Counted from the first letter of the stretch, positions 1 through 9,132 are shown. The stretch: DNA of 64,000 bases from Verrucomicrobiia bacterium (GCA_020439995.1 JAGROY010000122.1:1-64000), one strand, 5' to 3'. Program-made: numbers and translations. The notes: generated from the letters alone by a model not told the origin.

Positions 1-1
1 A

Positions 2-466
2 GACCTGGTCTGGCATCGCACCGGAAGCTTCTACGATGCCGCCTACCAGGCACCGCTCTCGTCCCCCACCGTTTTCAATTTCTTCCGCCCGGACTATCAG
101 GCACCTGGGCCCATCCGCGATGCCTCGCTTGCCAGCCCGGTGTTTCAGATTACCGACAGCTATTCCGCCATTTCCTTCCCTAACTTCCTCTGGGAAACGC
201 TTGTCAACGGCTTCGAAGCGCAGCCGTGGGGTGCGGAAAGGGAACGCTTCTCGCTCGATTTTTCCGCCATTCTGCCATTGACCAAAGAGCCAGCGGCACT
301 AGTCGACCGGCTGAACCTTCTGTTCTGCAGCGGATCGATGACGCTCACGATCAGGCGGGCGATTATCACTGCGATCGAGGATATCCCTGACACTGCACCA
401 GGAGTGCGGGCAATGCTGGCCGCCTACCTGACTCTCATGTCGCCGGAGGGCGCAATCCTTCGCTAA
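2..466 (+). CDS. DUF1800 family protein, C-terminal part (5' end outside window)
   Basis: The frame is open from the window edge to the stop at 464-466, giving about 154 C-terminal residues. The translation contains SSPTVFNFFRPDYQAPGPI, which matches the C-terminal signature of DUF1800 proteins (SPxVFNFFxPdYxPPGxI). These are large exported proteins of unknown biochemical role, and their gene typically sits directly upstream of a DUF1501 gene. That is the case here: the next gene starts 15 bases after the stop on the same strand, so the two are probably co-transcribed. No start or signal peptide can be assessed. Family assignment is firm; function is unknown. Confidence 0.85.
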   Translation, partial: DLVWHRTGSFYDAAYQAPLSSPTVFNFFRPDYQAPGPIRDASLASPVFQITDSYSAISFPNFLWETLVNGFEAQPWGAERERFSLDFSAILPLTKEPAALVDRLNLLFCSGSMTLTIRRAIITAIEDIPDTAPGVRAMLAAYLTLMSPEGAILR

Positions 467-481
467 CCCTTCCTGCCTACG

Positions 482-1927
482 ATGATCGATTCACAACTCA
501 CGCGACGACGTTTTCTCGGAGAAGCCAGCTGTGCTGCGCTCGGCTCCGCATCGGTTCTATCGACCCTGCTCAATCTTCGCATGGCGAATCAGGCTGCCGC
601 ACAAGACCTGGGAGCAGGCACCGACAGGAGGTCTCTGGTGTGCATCTACCTGGGCGGAGGAATGGATTCTTTTAACCTGCTGGTTCCCCGTGACGCCACT
701 GCCTACGCAGAGTATCAGGCCACCCGGGGCAATCTCGCGCTGCGCCCGGATCAGATGATTGCGCTCAATCAAACGGCGCAGGGAGACGGCAAGTCCTATT
801 ACATCAACAACGGGGCCAGAGAGCTGGCTGACATGTTCAATGGTACTGGCGCGTTCGCCGGAAAGCGCAGGCTGTCGTTTGCTGCAAATGTCGGAACGTT
901 AGTGCAGCCGACCAGCATCGATGAGTATCAAAAGGGCACCGTACCTTTACCAAAAGCCTTGTTCTCCCACAAAGACCAGACGGAGCAGTGGCAAACATCC
1001 GTACCTCAGGGAATGCGGGAACTCACCGGCTGGGCGGGGCGGGCGGCAGACCTCCTGCATTCAACCCACAATTCCGGCAAGACGGCGATGAACCTTTCGT
1101 TCAGTGGCAACAACGTGCTGCAATCTGGTAAGGCTACCACACAGTTCGTCGTCACTCGTGACGGTGCTCTCTACTTTTCTGGCAGCACGGCAAAGGACGG
1201 CCCATTATTCGCGAAGAATACAGCGCTCAAAAGCATGATGGAAGCCCACTATGATAACGTGTTCCGCAAAAGCTTCGCCGGCCTGACACGGGACAGCGCT
1301 GCTGCCAGTGAGTTTTTCACGAGCGTGTTTTCCAACGCTCCCACCATCACCACTCCATTTCCGAACTCACGAATCGCCGAGACACTCCGCTCCGTCGCGC
1401 TTACAATCGCCCTGCGCGATCAGCTCGGGCTGCGACGCCAGACGTTCTACGTCGACTACAGCGGCTGGGATCATCACTCTGAGTTGATCAATACGCAGGC
1501 GACCATGTTGCGTGAACTCAGCCCTGCCCTGGCGGCATTTCAACTTGCCCTGGAGGAACTGAACGTCGTCGATGACGTGATCGGTTTCACCTGCTCGGAC
1601 TTCGGCCGCACACTGCGCTCCAACGGCAGAGGAACTGATCACGCATGGGGCGGCAACCAGTTCGTGTTCGGGGCGCCCGTAGCAGGTGGACGCGTCACAA
1701 GCACAACGCTGCGCCCGTCCGGCTATCCATCGCTGGCTCTCGACGGGCCAGACGATATCGGGCGGGGCGGCAGAGTGCTGCCCACAACTTCAGTGGATGA
1801 ATACTTTACAGAGCTGCTGAGCTGGTTCGGAGTTTCAGGCACCCAAATGGACAGCGTGCTGCCCAATCTGCGTTCCTTCTACGATCCCACCACCATTACC
1901 CACCCGCTGGGAATCCTAAGCGCATGA
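482..1927 (+). CDS. DUF1501 family exported protein (Tat leader)
   Basis: A 481-residue protein. It begins with a twin-arginine leader (TRRRFLGEASCAALGSAS) followed by a hydrophobic stretch and an Ala-rich cleavage region near residue 40, so export in folded form by Tat is expected. DUF1501 belongs to the alkaline phosphatase/sulfatase-like superfamily. Visible family marks are GGGMDSFNLLVPRD near residue 60, a GWDHHSEL segment, and the C-terminal metal-site-like block SDFGRTLRSNGRGTDHAWGG. It follows the DUF1800 gene by 15 bases, the usual DUF1800-DUF1501 pairing, and its stop overlaps the next start as ATGA at 1924-1927, implying an operon. No substrate is known. Two further DUF1501 genes lie at 17818 and 30791. 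Confidence 0.9.
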   Translation: MIDSQLTRRRFLGEASCAALGSASVLSTLLNLRMANQAAAQDLGAGTDRRSLVCIYLGGGMDSFNLLVPRDATAYAEYQATRGNLALRPDQMIALNQTAQGDGKSYYINNGARELADMFNGTGAFAGKRRLSFAANVGTLVQPTSIDEYQKGTVPLPKALFSHKDQTEQWQTSVPQGMRELTGWAGRAADLLHSTHNSGKTAMNLSFSGNNVLQSGKATTQFVVTRDGALYFSGSTAKDGPLFAKNTALKSMMEAHYDNVFRKSFAGLTRDSAAASEFFTSVFSNAPTITTPFPNSRIAETLRSVALTIALRDQLGLRRQTFYVDYSGWDHHSELINTQATMLRELSPALAAFQLALEELNVVDDVIGFTCSDFGRTLRSNGRGTDHAWGGNQFVFGAPVAGGRVTSTTLRPSGYPSLALDGPDDIGRGGRVLPTTSVDEYFTELLSWFGVSGTQMDSVLPNLRSFYDPTTITHPLGILSA

Positions 1928-2532
1928 CATTTCGTCAGAAAATTGCTCTTGGAATTCTACTCATCGCCAGTGGAATCATTGCGCTCGTTTCGAACAGGAA
2001 TCCACCACAGAAACGGGTAGTCAATGTTCCCCCGACACCGCCTGCATCGATCGCCGTAGTTCCCCCCATTCCAGCGCCAGAGCCAACGGAGCAGATGGAA
2101 ACTGCCTTGATCGGTGAAGAAATCCTCGCGGATTACCTTGATCCCGCAGGTTCAGCGAGGGCCGATCTCATACTGATGAGCCACCTGCTCATCAGCTTTG
2201 ATACTCTGGTGAAAGCGGTCGACGCACTACCGCTTGGTGCCAATGGAGATATAGCTGATGCTTTCCGCGGGAAGAATCCCGTCCAGATGCGATTCCTCCC
2301 GGACGATCACAAGGCATTCAGTGCCACAGGTGAATTGATCGACCGTTGGCAGTCACCCCTGTACTTTCATGCGGAATCCAGCGACCGCATCGCTATCCGC
2401 AGCGCAGGCCCTGATACCGTGATGTGGACGGAGGACGACGTCCATCTGGAACCCGATGGACAATCGTTCTCCGAACGCACGGCACTGCTGCCTGCAAGTC
2501 TTTACGGCGACACCGATCAGGAGCTGAAGTAG
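1924..2532 (+). CDS. Hypothetical single-pass membrane protein
   Basis: A 202-residue protein starting inside the stop of the DUF1501 gene (ATGA overlap), so it is probably translationally coupled to it. An N-terminal hydrophobic segment (about residues 7-24) acts as an uncleaved anchor or signal. It is followed by a Pro-rich linker (VPPTPPASIAVVPPIPAPEP). The rest contains DRWQSPLYFHAESSDRIAIRSAGPD, which resembles the short segment seen near pseudopilin-type C termini (correct residues, sidedness and TEDD), but there is no pilin N-terminal methylation motif. The 3' end overlaps the convergent protease gene by 16 bases. I do not recognise a family; a role tied to the DUF1800/DUF1501 pair is inferred from operon position only. 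Confidence 0.75.
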   Translation: MTFRQKIALGILLIASGIIALVSNRNPPQKRVVNVPPTPPASIAVVPPIPAPEPTEQMETALIGEEILADYLDPAGSARADLILMSHLLISFDTLVKAVDALPLGANGDIADAFRGKNPVQMRFLPDDHKAFSATGELIDRWQSPLYFHAESSDRIAIRSAGPDTVMWTEDDVHLEPDGQSFSERTALLPASLYGDTDQELK

Positions 2533-3368
2533 CGCGGGCGTGGTTCGGGAGGTAACACTTCCCACTCTATTTCACGTGGTTTGGATGCGCCCGAAACCGG
2601 CGGTGGCGGTGGTGGCGTAGGCCTGGAAGCAGATGCGGTCGGAGTATGCCGGAACTCGTAGAAGATCGGCCCAAAGCGACCGAAGCGCACACCTGACTGC
2701 GCCGGTGATTCTTGCGCTTCCACCATTTGCCGCTCCGATTCGCCCGCGAACCAGACGAACATCCCGATGAATGCCAACATTGGTCCACCACCACCGAAGA
2801 TTCCATAGCAGGCAAGCAGCACCGCGATCACTTTGCCTATCTTGGCGGCCAGATTCGTGGCGTAAACGCGATCCTTCTTCATGCTCACCAGAGCGCGAAA
2901 TACACGTCCCCCGTCCATCGGAAACGCCGGAAGCATGTTGAAGAGCACCAGCACCACGTTCGTCCCTCCGAGGTATAAGAGGAATGTTGCTAGCTCAGTG
3001 TTCGCGAACTGCACTACATAGAGCAGCGGAAACAGAATAGCAGCAATGACAACGTTCACCGCAGGGCCCGCCAGGGCGACCACCAGTTCCTGCTTCGGAT
3101 CCTTTGGCATGCGATTGAGACTGGCGACTCCGCCGATCGCGTAAATGGTAATATCCCTCGTGCCAATGCCATAGTGGCGCGCGGCGAGGCTGTGGCCTAG
3201 CTCATGCAGGATAACACAACCAAACACCGCTGAAATGAATAGCACTCCTCCGGCGAAACCAAACGGGTTGCCTCCTCCGGTCAGGAATAAAAATACGGTG
3301 ATGGCGAACGTCCAGTGCAGAAAAACACCGATGCCGAACGGCTCGCCTAGTTTCCATTTTCCTTTCAT
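2517..3368 (-). CDS. Site-2 protease family (peptidase M50) membrane metalloprotease
   Basis: About 283 residues. An intramembrane zinc protease: HELGH (H55, E56, H59) forms the first metal-binding and catalytic motif, and NMLPAFPMDGGR supplies the third ligand, Asp152. Several hydrophobic segments surround these motifs, and LAGPAVN is the typical M50B segment between them. The C terminus is a cytosolic or periplasmic Pro-rich tail (PTPPPPPPVSG). A GTG start at 3383 is possible, but ATG at 3368 is preceded by a GAAGGG ribosome-binding site and is preferred. There is no CBS or PDZ domain, as in short cyanobacterial and PVC members. The substrate is unknown. It is divergent from rsuA with an inverted-repeat-rich spacer. 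Confidence 0.88.
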   Translation of the reverse strand: MKGKWKLGEPFGIGVFLHWTFAITVFLFLTGGGNPFGFAGGVLFISAVFGCVILHELGHSLAARHYGIGTRDITIYAIGGVASLNRMPKDPKQELVVALAGPAVNVVIAAILFPLLYVVQFANTELATFLLYLGGTNVVLVLFNMLPAFPMDGGRVFRALVSMKKDRVYATNLAAKIGKVIAVLLACYGIFGGGGPMLAFIGMFVWFAGESERQMVEAQESPAQSGVRFGRFGPIFYEFRHTPTASASRPTPPPPPPVSGASKPREIEWEVLPPEPRPRYFSS

Positions 3369-3412
3369 AATGATACCCTTCACTGCATAAAGCGTTCCAA
3401 ATGGCTGGACTT

Positions 3413-3433
3413 ATGCAACTGAAGCAGTTGCAT
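3413..3433. promoter_or_regulatory. Perfect 9-bp inverted repeat, candidate operator
   Basis: ATGCAACTG and CAGTTGCAT are perfect inverted copies separated by AAG. The site lies in the 152-bp divergent spacer, 45 bp upstream of the protease start and about 88 bp upstream of rsuA. There is no T-run on either side, so a terminator is unlikely. The size (9-3-9) suits a dimeric repressor. The same ATGCAAC/GTTGCAT half-sites recur, in the opposite arrangement, at 24033-24052. The regulator is not identified. Confidence 0.45.
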
Positions 3434-3454
3434 GAATCGCTACAAACGGATTGG

Positions 3455-3477
3455 ACACAATGTCACGACACATTGTC
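3455..3477. promoter_or_regulatory. Compound inverted/direct repeat, candidate operator
   Basis: ACAATGT (3457-3463) and ACATTGT (3470-3476) form an inverted repeat. The same stretch can be read as two near-palindromic direct units, GACACAATGTC then GACACATTGTC, 13 bp apart. It lies 44 bp upstream of the rsuA start, in the promoter zone of the divergent pair. The regulator is unknown and this is a pattern-only call. Confidence 0.35.
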
Positions 3478-3520
3478 CCACTATGGATCAAACTGTCACA
3501 GCTGAGAGGACTCATTCACC

Positions 3521-4207
3521 ATGCGACTTGATCGACTGATTCAGTCGTCCCTCCGCATGGGCACCAGGGAGGCGCGCCATTTTCTGGCAACCCGCAAGGT
3601 GAAGGTCAACGGCATCGTTGAGACCATGGGCAACGCGCAGATCGGCTATTTCGACCGCGTCGAGGCTCGCGGCGAAGTCCTGCAGGCACGGACTCCGCGA
3701 TACGTGATGCTGCATAAGCCGATCGGCGTAGTCAGTGCGACGACCGATCTTCTACACCAGACGGTCATCGAGTTGATCCGTGAACCGTGGGCAGGCGAAC
3801 TGCACCTGGCAGGGCGCCTCGACCGGTTTACCTCAGGATTGGTCGTCCTCACCAACGATGGCGCATTCTCCAAGGCACTGACATTGCCGGAGAAGAAGGT
3901 GCCCAAAACCTACCTCGTATCCACCGATTCCGACACTCCTCCCGAAGCCGTCTCCGCGTTCGAAAAAGGCATGCCCTTCGCCAAGGAAGGCGTTACCACT
4001 GAGCCAGCGATCGTCGACCAGTTGAGCCCAAGAAGCTGTAGGCTGACGATTTTCGAAGGCAAGCACCACCAGGTGAAGCGGATGTTCCTCCGATTCGGCA
4101 TTCGTGTGGTCGCTCTGCACCGTGAATCTGTGGGCAATTTACACCTGAACGACCTCGCTGCCGGGATGTATCGGGAACTGACAGCAGAAGAACGGCTTGT
4201 TCCTTGA
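3521..4207 (+). CDS. rsuA: 16S rRNA pseudouridine synthase, RsuA/RluB/E/F family
   Basis: A 228-residue protein of the usual RsuA length. It converts a uridine in rRNA to pseudouridine; RsuA proper modifies position 516 of 16S rRNA. The N-terminal S4-like RNA-binding segment is MRLDRLIQSSLRMGTREARH. The catalytic motif is GRLDRFTSGLVVLTNDG, with the nucleophilic Asp101, and the C-terminal family block is EGKHHQVKRMF. HKPIGVVS is the standard segment ahead of the catalytic motif. A purine-rich GAGAGG lies about 10 bases upstream of the ATG. The exact target base (RsuA versus RluB/E/F) cannot be settled from sequence alone; length and the EGKHHQVKRM block favour RsuA. Confidence 0.88.
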   Translation: MRLDRLIQSSLRMGTREARHFLATRKVKVNGIVETMGNAQIGYFDRVEARGEVLQARTPRYVMLHKPIGVVSATTDLLHQTVIELIREPWAGELHLAGRLDRFTSGLVVLTNDGAFSKALTLPEKKVPKTYLVSTDSDTPPEAVSAFEKGMPFAKEGVTTEPAIVDQLSPRSCRLTIFEGKHHQVKRMFLRFGIRVVALHRESVGNLHLNDLAAGMYRELTAEERLVP

Positions 4208-4240
4208 CTACGGGCGAGTGTCGCGGTTGACTCCCGCTCT

Positions 4241-4519
4241 ATGGATATGGATGTGCGCAGAGCGGCCGAACTGGCCCGTATCGAACTGACTGCCGACGAA
4301 GCCGAACGCTTCGGCGGGCAGCTTGGCAAGATTTTGGAATACATCGACAAATTGAACTCGCTGGATGTCAGTGGGGTCGATGCGATGGCGCACGCCAATG
4401 CAGTGTATGACGTGACGCGACCTGACGAAAGCCGCCCAGGCTTCGGCTTGGAGAAGGCGCTGCGCAATGCCCCGCGCAAGACTGCCGATCAATTTATCGT
4501 AACCAAAGTAGTCGAATAA
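4241..4519 (+). CDS. gatC: Asp/Glu-tRNA amidotransferase subunit C
   Basis: A 92-residue protein. GatC is the small scaffold subunit of the GatCAB amidotransferase, which converts Asp-tRNA(Asn) and Glu-tRNA(Gln) to the amidated forms. Family marks are the N-terminal [12 protein letters not shown], the [16 protein letters not shown] helix, and the C-terminal [19 protein letters not shown], corresponding to the conserved LxNAPxxxxxxFxVPkV tail with Pro replaced by Thr. It lies 8 bp upstream of gatA on the same strand. The start is ATG at 4241, with a second in-frame ATG two codons later. No gatB is visible in the window. Confidence 0.92.
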   Translation: MDMDVRRAAELARIELTADEAERFGGQLGKILEYIDKLNSLDVSGVDAMAHANAVYDVTRPDESRPGFGLEKALRNAPRKTADQFIVTKVVE

Positions 4520-4527
4520 CAACAGGA

Positions 4528-5979
4528 ATGGAACTTCATCAACTTTCGATTACCGAGCTTCTGGATCGCTACCGAAGCGGAGCCGCCAGCCCGCGTGAAG
4601 CTGTGGAAAGCGTCCTCACTGCGATCAGCAACGGCGACGGCACCATTGGAGCCTATCTTTCCCATGGCGCCGAAGCAGCTCTCGCGGCTGCGGAAAACGC
4701 TGACACGTCTCTACCACTGGGCGGCATTCCCATTGCCATCAAAGATGCCATCAACGTCGAAGGGCAGACCACCACCTGCGCATCGAAGTTCCTCGAAAAT
4801 TTCAACAGCCCTTACGATGCCACGGTCATCGCGAAGCTGAAGGCAGCGGGAGCAATCCCACTCGGAAAGACAAACATGGATGAATTCGCTATGGGCTCGT
4901 CCACCGAGAACTCTGCCTTGGGAAAAACAACCAATCCGTGGGACACTTCGCGCATCCCGGGTGGCTCCAGCGGCGGCTCGGCTGCTGCGGTTGCCGCAGA
5001 TCTTGCGATCGCCGCGCTTGGCTCTGACACAGGAGGCTCGATCAGGCAGCCGGCTTCACACTGTGGCTGCGTAGGACTGAAGCCGACGTACGGTCGCGTG
5101 TCCCGCTTTGGTCTCGTGGCATTCGCATCGTCCCTGGATCAGATCGGCCCGATGACGAAGACTGCGGAAGATGCTGCACGCGTGTTGCAAGTGATCGCGG
5201 GTGGCGACATCAATGACAGCACGTGCCTGGACGAGCCAGTGCCGGATTATCTCGGTGCGCTGAATCAAGGAGTCAGAGGGCTCCGCGTCGGATTGCCGAA
5301 GGAATATTTTATCGATGGCATTGAGCCGGGGGTGAAGGCGGCGGTGGAAGCAGCAGTGAAGGAACTCGAGTCCCAGGGGGCCGAAATCGTCGAGGTTTCC
5401 CTGCCCCATACTGAATACGCGGTGGCCACTTACTACATTATCGCAACGGCGGAAGCATCGGCAAACCTTGCCCGGTTCGACGGCGTTCGCTATGGTCACC
5501 GCTCAGCGATTCAACCCGAGAGTATCGTCGAGCACTACAAGAACACGCGCGCCGAGGGCTTCGGTGAAGAGGTAAAGCGACGCGTCATTCTTGGCACCTA
5601 TGTGCTCAGCTCGGGCTACTACGATGCCTACTATCTCCGTGCGCAGAAAGTACGCACGCTGATCCGTCAGGACTTCACCAAAGCGTTCGAAAACGTGGAC
5701 GTTATCGCTTCTCCAGTCGCCCCTGCGCCGGCATTCAAGATCGGAGAAAATGCAGATGATCCTCTCAAAGTTTACCTCGAAGACATCTTCACGATCGCGG
5801 CAAATCTGGCAGGCATCTGTGGAATCAGCGTGCCCTGTGGATTTAGCGATTGCAAGGGATCTCGGCTTCCCGTTGGCCTGCAATTGCTCGGCAAGCCTCT
5901 GGGCGAGTCCGATATTCTCCGCGCAGCACATGCCTATCAGCAGACTACCGACTGGCACAAAGCTCGTCCGTTCGAATAA
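4528..5979 (+). CDS. gatA: Asp/Glu-tRNA amidotransferase subunit A
   Basis: A 483-residue amidase-signature protein of normal GatA length. It releases ammonia from glutamine for the transamidation carried out with GatB. The Ser-cisSer-Lys triad is complete: Lys72 in IAIKDAIN, cis-Ser147 in [14 protein letters not shown], and nucleophile Ser171 in [12 protein letters not shown]. The same spacing is known from characterised GatA proteins. The C-terminal segment [19 protein letters not shown] is also typical. It sits directly downstream of gatC and forms a two-gene operon with it; gatB must be elsewhere. Its 3' end is 5 bp from the convergent MFS gene. Confidence 0.95.
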   Translation: MELHQLSITELLDRYRSGAASPREAVESVLTAISNGDGTIGAYLSHGAEAALAAAENADTSLPLGGIPIAIKDAINVEGQTTTCASKFLENFNSPYDATVIAKLKAAGAIPLGKTNMDEFAMGSSTENSALGKTTNPWDTSRIPGGSSGGSAAAVAADLAIAALGSDTGGSIRQPASHCGCVGLKPTYGRVSRFGLVAFASSLDQIGPMTKTAEDAARVLQVIAGGDINDSTCLDEPVPDYLGALNQGVRGLRVGLPKEYFIDGIEPGVKAAVEAAVKELESQGAEIVEVSLPHTEYAVATYYIIATAEASANLARFDGVRYGHRSAIQPESIVEHYKNTRAEGFGEEVKRRVILGTYVLSSGYYDAYYLRAQKVRTLIRQDFTKAFENVDVIASPVAPAPAFKIGENADDPLKVYLEDIFTIAANLAGICGISVPCGFSDCKGSRLPVGLQLLGKPLGESDILRAAHAYQQTTDWHKARPFE

Positions 5980-5984
5980 TTTCG

Positions 5985-7241
5985 TCAGGCCGCTGGCGTT
6001 CGTTTTGCCGCAAGATCCTCAGCCCTCACCGGGTTGAATTTCAGCGCCAGCACTGCTGCTGCGATGGTTACGAGCAATGCTGCAATCGTGTAGAGTTGCG
6101 ATAGACTGCCTTCAGCCAAGCGTCCGCTCAGGTAGCTACCAACGATGCGAGGACTGCCGAGCACGAGCATGGCATAAACGCCCTGGATCGAATTTCTGAA
6201 CTCCGCGCCAGCAAGCCGGTTGATGTACATGATGGGCAGTACAAACAGAGCGGCGATCTCCGGCCCATGGAAAAGCTGCACCCAGATCGGGGTCCACGCA
6301 TTCTGGAATGCGGCAAGACAGGCGAAACGCGCAGCCATGCAGAGAACGCCAAAAACCATCAGCCGTTTGAGACCGAACCGCTTGCGCAGGCGCTCGAGGT
6401 TCGAGATTACGAATATTTCGATCACGACGCCGATGCAGATAATCAATCCGATGACGTTTTCCGAATAACCCGCTATTTCTTTGAGATAGAGGGGAAAAAA
6501 GGTGTGATACGCAGGGGCGCAGAGATAGGTGATGATGAGCGGGAAGCACATCCATCGGCCTTCAGGCCCGAAGATCACCTTTGCGGCAGCCACTGTGGGA
6601 AGCCGATTCGCATTCTGCGCACGCGGCGGATTCGGTGGCAGCCTCAGGCTATGAAATGCTGCAAGGATGGCAAATGCTGCCGCACAGAACATCATCACGC
6701 CAGTGATAGCTTCCTTCCCCGCCGGAAGAAACGCAGCGACTGCCCACAGCAGAGCACTTGGCACGATGAAGCCTGCCGTTCCCCACACCCTAACAGAACC
6801 ATAAGGTGCCAGTGGCCCCAGTTCTGGATCGTGCTCAGCCTCCATGCGGAAGTACATTCCATCCTGAAGCGGCGGCACTGAAACGTAGCTGAGGTGATAA
6901 ACGACATAGCAGGCCCCTACCAGCCATACGCCAGTGGCAAAGTGCATTCCGAGAATGAAAACCGTACTGATCGCCAGCGCCGTGGCGATGATCCGACGCG
7001 ACTCGATGCGCATGTCTGCGAGCAGAGTCATCAACACCGGGGAAATGATCATCGAAAAGCCGGACGCAGCCATGATCGCTCCAATGTCCGACTTGCTGAA
7101 TCCCTTTTCGTGCCCAAAGAACACGGATAGGAGCGGCATCATACTACCCATCACGGCGTATGAGACAAAGAATTGTATTTTGATCAGCCCCATCGAAGGC
7201 AATAATGCGCGCCGCCTTTCGCGAACGCGATCTAAAGTCAC
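5985..7241 (-). CDS. MFS transporter (MFS_1-like / nucleoside symporter or HcaT-like)
   Basis: A 418-residue inner-membrane protein with about 12 hydrophobic segments. The first half holds LADMRIESRRI, matching the loop 2-3 MFS signature, and YGSVRVWGTAGFI, the sequence typical of the LacY/HcaT/NupG-like branch (YGxxRxWGSxGF). Members carry small organic solutes with protons; the substrate cannot be predicted from the sequence. It is convergent with gatA and 7 bp downstream of ftsY on the same strand, so it may be read from the ftsY transcript. Start at ATG 7241; no clear ribosome-binding site. Confidence 0.8.
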   Translation of the reverse strand: MTLDRVRERRRALLPSMGLIKIQFFVSYAVMGSMMPLLSVFFGHEKGFSKSDIGAIMAASGFSMIISPVLMTLLADMRIESRRIIATALAISTVFILGMHFATGVWLVGACYVVYHLSYVSVPPLQDGMYFRMEAEHDPELGPLAPYGSVRVWGTAGFIVPSALLWAVAAFLPAGKEAITGVMMFCAAAFAILAAFHSLRLPPNPPRAQNANRLPTVAAAKVIFGPEGRWMCFPLIITYLCAPAYHTFFPLYLKEIAGYSENVIGLIICIGVVIEIFVISNLERLRKRFGLKRLMVFGVLCMAARFACLAAFQNAWTPIWVQLFHGPEIAALFVLPIMYINRLAGAEFRNSIQGVYAMLVLGSPRIVGSYLSGRLAEGSLSQLYTIAALLVTIAAAVLALKFNPVRAEDLAAKRTPAA

Positions 7242-7247
7242 CCTCTG

Positions 7248-8096
7248 CTATAGGATGTTCTCTGAAAACCAATCGGGATCGAAGTGATAGAACTGATCCA
7301 CCTCTTCACCGTATCCGATGAAACGTGGCGGAATCCCGAGTTCATGCATAATGCTGACGGCCACACCACCTTTGCCACTGCCATCCAGCTTGGTGATGAT
7401 GAGCCCGGAAAGCCCACCCACAGCGGTATTGAATTCCTTCGCCTGAGCCATCGCGTTCGAGCCAGTGGTGGCATCGACGACAAGAAAGATCTCATGCGGT
7501 GCGTCGGCATCATTTTTGGCAAGCGTACGCTGAACCTTGCTCAACTCCTGCATGAGATTGTGGCGGGTGTGCAGGCGACCAGCAGTGTCTACCAACAGAA
7601 AATCGCATTGCTCCTTCGCCGCACGCGCATAGGCATCGAAGCACACAGACGATGGATCCGACTTATAGACTCCCTTCACGATGGGAACGCCGATTCTTTG
7701 AGCCCAGAGGTCAAGCTGCTCGATCGCCGCGGCGCGAAAAGTATCGGCAGCGGCAAGCATGACTGAGTGCCCTTGAAAACGCAGATAGTTCGCCAGCTTG
7801 GCTGTCGATGTGGTCTTACCCGTGCCATTGACACCGACGACGAGAATCACCTTGGGCCGCCCCTCAAGCGGTTCCATCGGCACCACTTCCGCTGGCAATA
7901 TCCCCATGATCCGTTTGCGGCAGACTTCGACCACATCGTTGGCATCCAGCGTGCGCCCCATCCCTTGAAGCTCGTCAATGATCTCAGTGGTCAGACGGAC
8001 GCCCATGTCTCCTGAAATCAATGAGTGCTCCAGGTCGTCCCAGTCGATGGCGTCCCGCGAAAAGCGACTGATGAGCGATTTGAAGAATCCTGCCAT
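7248..8096 (-). CDS. ftsY: Signal recognition particle receptor FtsY
   Basis: A 282-residue SRP-type GTPase, the membrane receptor that docks ribosome-SRP complexes for co-translational insertion. It is the compact NG form with no acidic A domain; a short N-terminal amphipathic stretch (MAGFFKSLISRFSR) probably gives membrane contact. The P-loop GVNGTGKTT starts at residue 88. DTAGRLHT is the switch motif, and TKLDGSGKGG gives base specificity and the SRP-GTPase hallmark. Order on the minus strand is ribH, nusB, ftsY, with 26 bp between nusB and ftsY, so a shared transcript is likely. Confidence 0.93.
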   Translation of the reverse strand: MAGFFKSLISRFSRDAIDWDDLEHSLISGDMGVRLTTEIIDELQGMGRTLDANDVVEVCRKRIMGILPAEVVPMEPLEGRPKVILVVGVNGTGKTTSTAKLANYLRFQGHSVMLAAADTFRAAAIEQLDLWAQRIGVPIVKGVYKSDPSSVCFDAYARAAKEQCDFLLVDTAGRLHTRHNLMQELSKVQRTLAKNDADAPHEIFLVVDATTGSNAMAQAKEFNTAVGGLSGLIITKLDGSGKGGVAVSIMHELGIPPRFIGYGEEVDQFYHFDPDWFSENIL

Positions 8097-8122
8097 AGTG
8101 TGTTGTTGGGGGATGTATAAAG

Positions 8123-8596
8123 TTACTCTTCCCGTGCGGGCGGCCCGGGTTCGTCCGTCGGCGATGAGACGGGTGCCACATCGCGCAACGGCCTGGTCAA
8201 ATCACGCTTCAAGCGGTCCAGGATTCCATTGACGAAACGCCCGGATTCCTCCGAACCGAATCGTTTGGCTATTTCGATTGCTTCATTGATTGCAACGACC
8301 GGCGGCACATCATTGCAGTGGAACATCTCATAGATGGCGACGCGCAGGATGTTGCGATCTACAGTCGATAGACGGTCCAATGCGTAGTTTTCGGTCACAG
8401 CACGAATACGGTCATCGACAGCATCGCGATTCTTCTCGACGCCATCAACTAGTTGCATGCAGAACTTCCGAACAAAGCCATTCGCAGTGTGCAGCTTCCA
8501 GAATGCCCGCCAGTCCGACTCATCGGCCTCGGCATTCAGGTCATTGCTGAAGAGGAACTGTACTGCGGCTTCCCTACCTTCCCGCCGTTTGCTCAT
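8123..8596 (-). CDS. nusB: Transcription antitermination protein NusB
   Basis: About 157 residues from the internal ATG at 8596 (MSKRREGREAAVQFLFS). A longer frame exists from 8668, but the ATG at 8596 overlaps the ribH stop as ATGA and matches the normal NusB N terminus. NusB binds boxA RNA with NusE (S10) in rRNA antitermination. Family marks are LFSNDLN, the LSTVDRNILRVAIYEM helix, and VVAINEAIEIAKRFGSEESGRFVNGILDRL, which is strongly conserved. The C terminus has a Pro-rich tail beyond the usual end. It is translationally coupled to ribH, the classic ribH-nusB pairing. Confidence 0.93.
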   Translation of the reverse strand: MSKRREGREAAVQFLFSNDLNAEADESDWRAFWKLHTANGFVRKFCMQLVDGVEKNRDAVDDRIRAVTENYALDRLSTVDRNILRVAIYEMFHCNDVPPVVAINEAIEIAKRFGSEESGRFVNGILDRLKRDLTRPLRDVAPVSSPTDEPGPPAREE

Positions 8597-9132
8597 GTGG
8601 CCCTGATCTTCGCTGCTTCCGCTTCGCGATCGATTTTCTCCGGATAAGCGGTATGCAGTTTCTGCCAAAGCTCAGCCATATTAAGGGCAGCGCGAGCGGC
8701 TTCAGCACCACGGTTAATTTCCTGCCCCATGCAACGCTCATAGGCCTGCTGTTCGTCGTCAAGCAACAGAACTTCATTAATAATCGGAACAAGACGCCTG
8801 CACGCAATGTTCTGCAGCGAGTCAGTGACGGTGCGGGCAACTAGATCCGCATGAGCGGTCTCTCCTCTCATGATCACTCCGAGCGCTATGATAACGTCTG
8901 CCTTCGTATACTGAATGATGTATTCGCAGCACACAGGAATCTCGTAGGCACCGGGCACCCGATACAACGGCACGGAAGCGTTTGGCATGATCCCGAGAAT
9001 CTCATTCTTTGCTGCCTCCAGTAGTCCTCCCACAAAGTTCTGGTTATACATACTCGCAACAATAGCGAACGTACTCCTGGGTCCTATGACCCTTGGTTTG
9101 CGAGGAACACGTGAAGATGGAGAAGTCGACAT
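8593..9132 (-). CDS. ribH: 6,7-dimethyl-8-ribityllumazine synthase
   Basis: A 179-residue riboflavin pathway enzyme. It condenses 5-amino-6-ribitylaminouracil with 3,4-dihydroxy-2-butanone 4-phosphate. Motifs in order are YNQNFVGGLLEAA (substrate loop), VPGAYEIP, GVIMRGETAHADLV (containing the catalytic His), DDEQQAYERCMG, and NRGAEAARAALNM. The usual HF(D/E)YV block reads HADLV, an atypical variant, and an N-terminal extension of about 20 residues precedes the fold. It is the first gene of the ribH-nusB-ftsY run and is coupled to nusB by ATGA. I found no FMN riboswitch in the 307-bp upstream spacer. Confidence 0.9.
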   Translation of the reverse strand: MSTSPSSRVPRKPRVIGPRSTFAIVASMYNQNFVGGLLEAAKNEILGIMPNASVPLYRVPGAYEIPVCCEYIIQYTKADVIIALGVIMRGETAHADLVARTVTDSLQNIACRRLVPIINEVLLLDDEQQAYERCMGQEINRGAEAARAALNMAELWQKLHTAYPEKIDREAEAAKIRAT

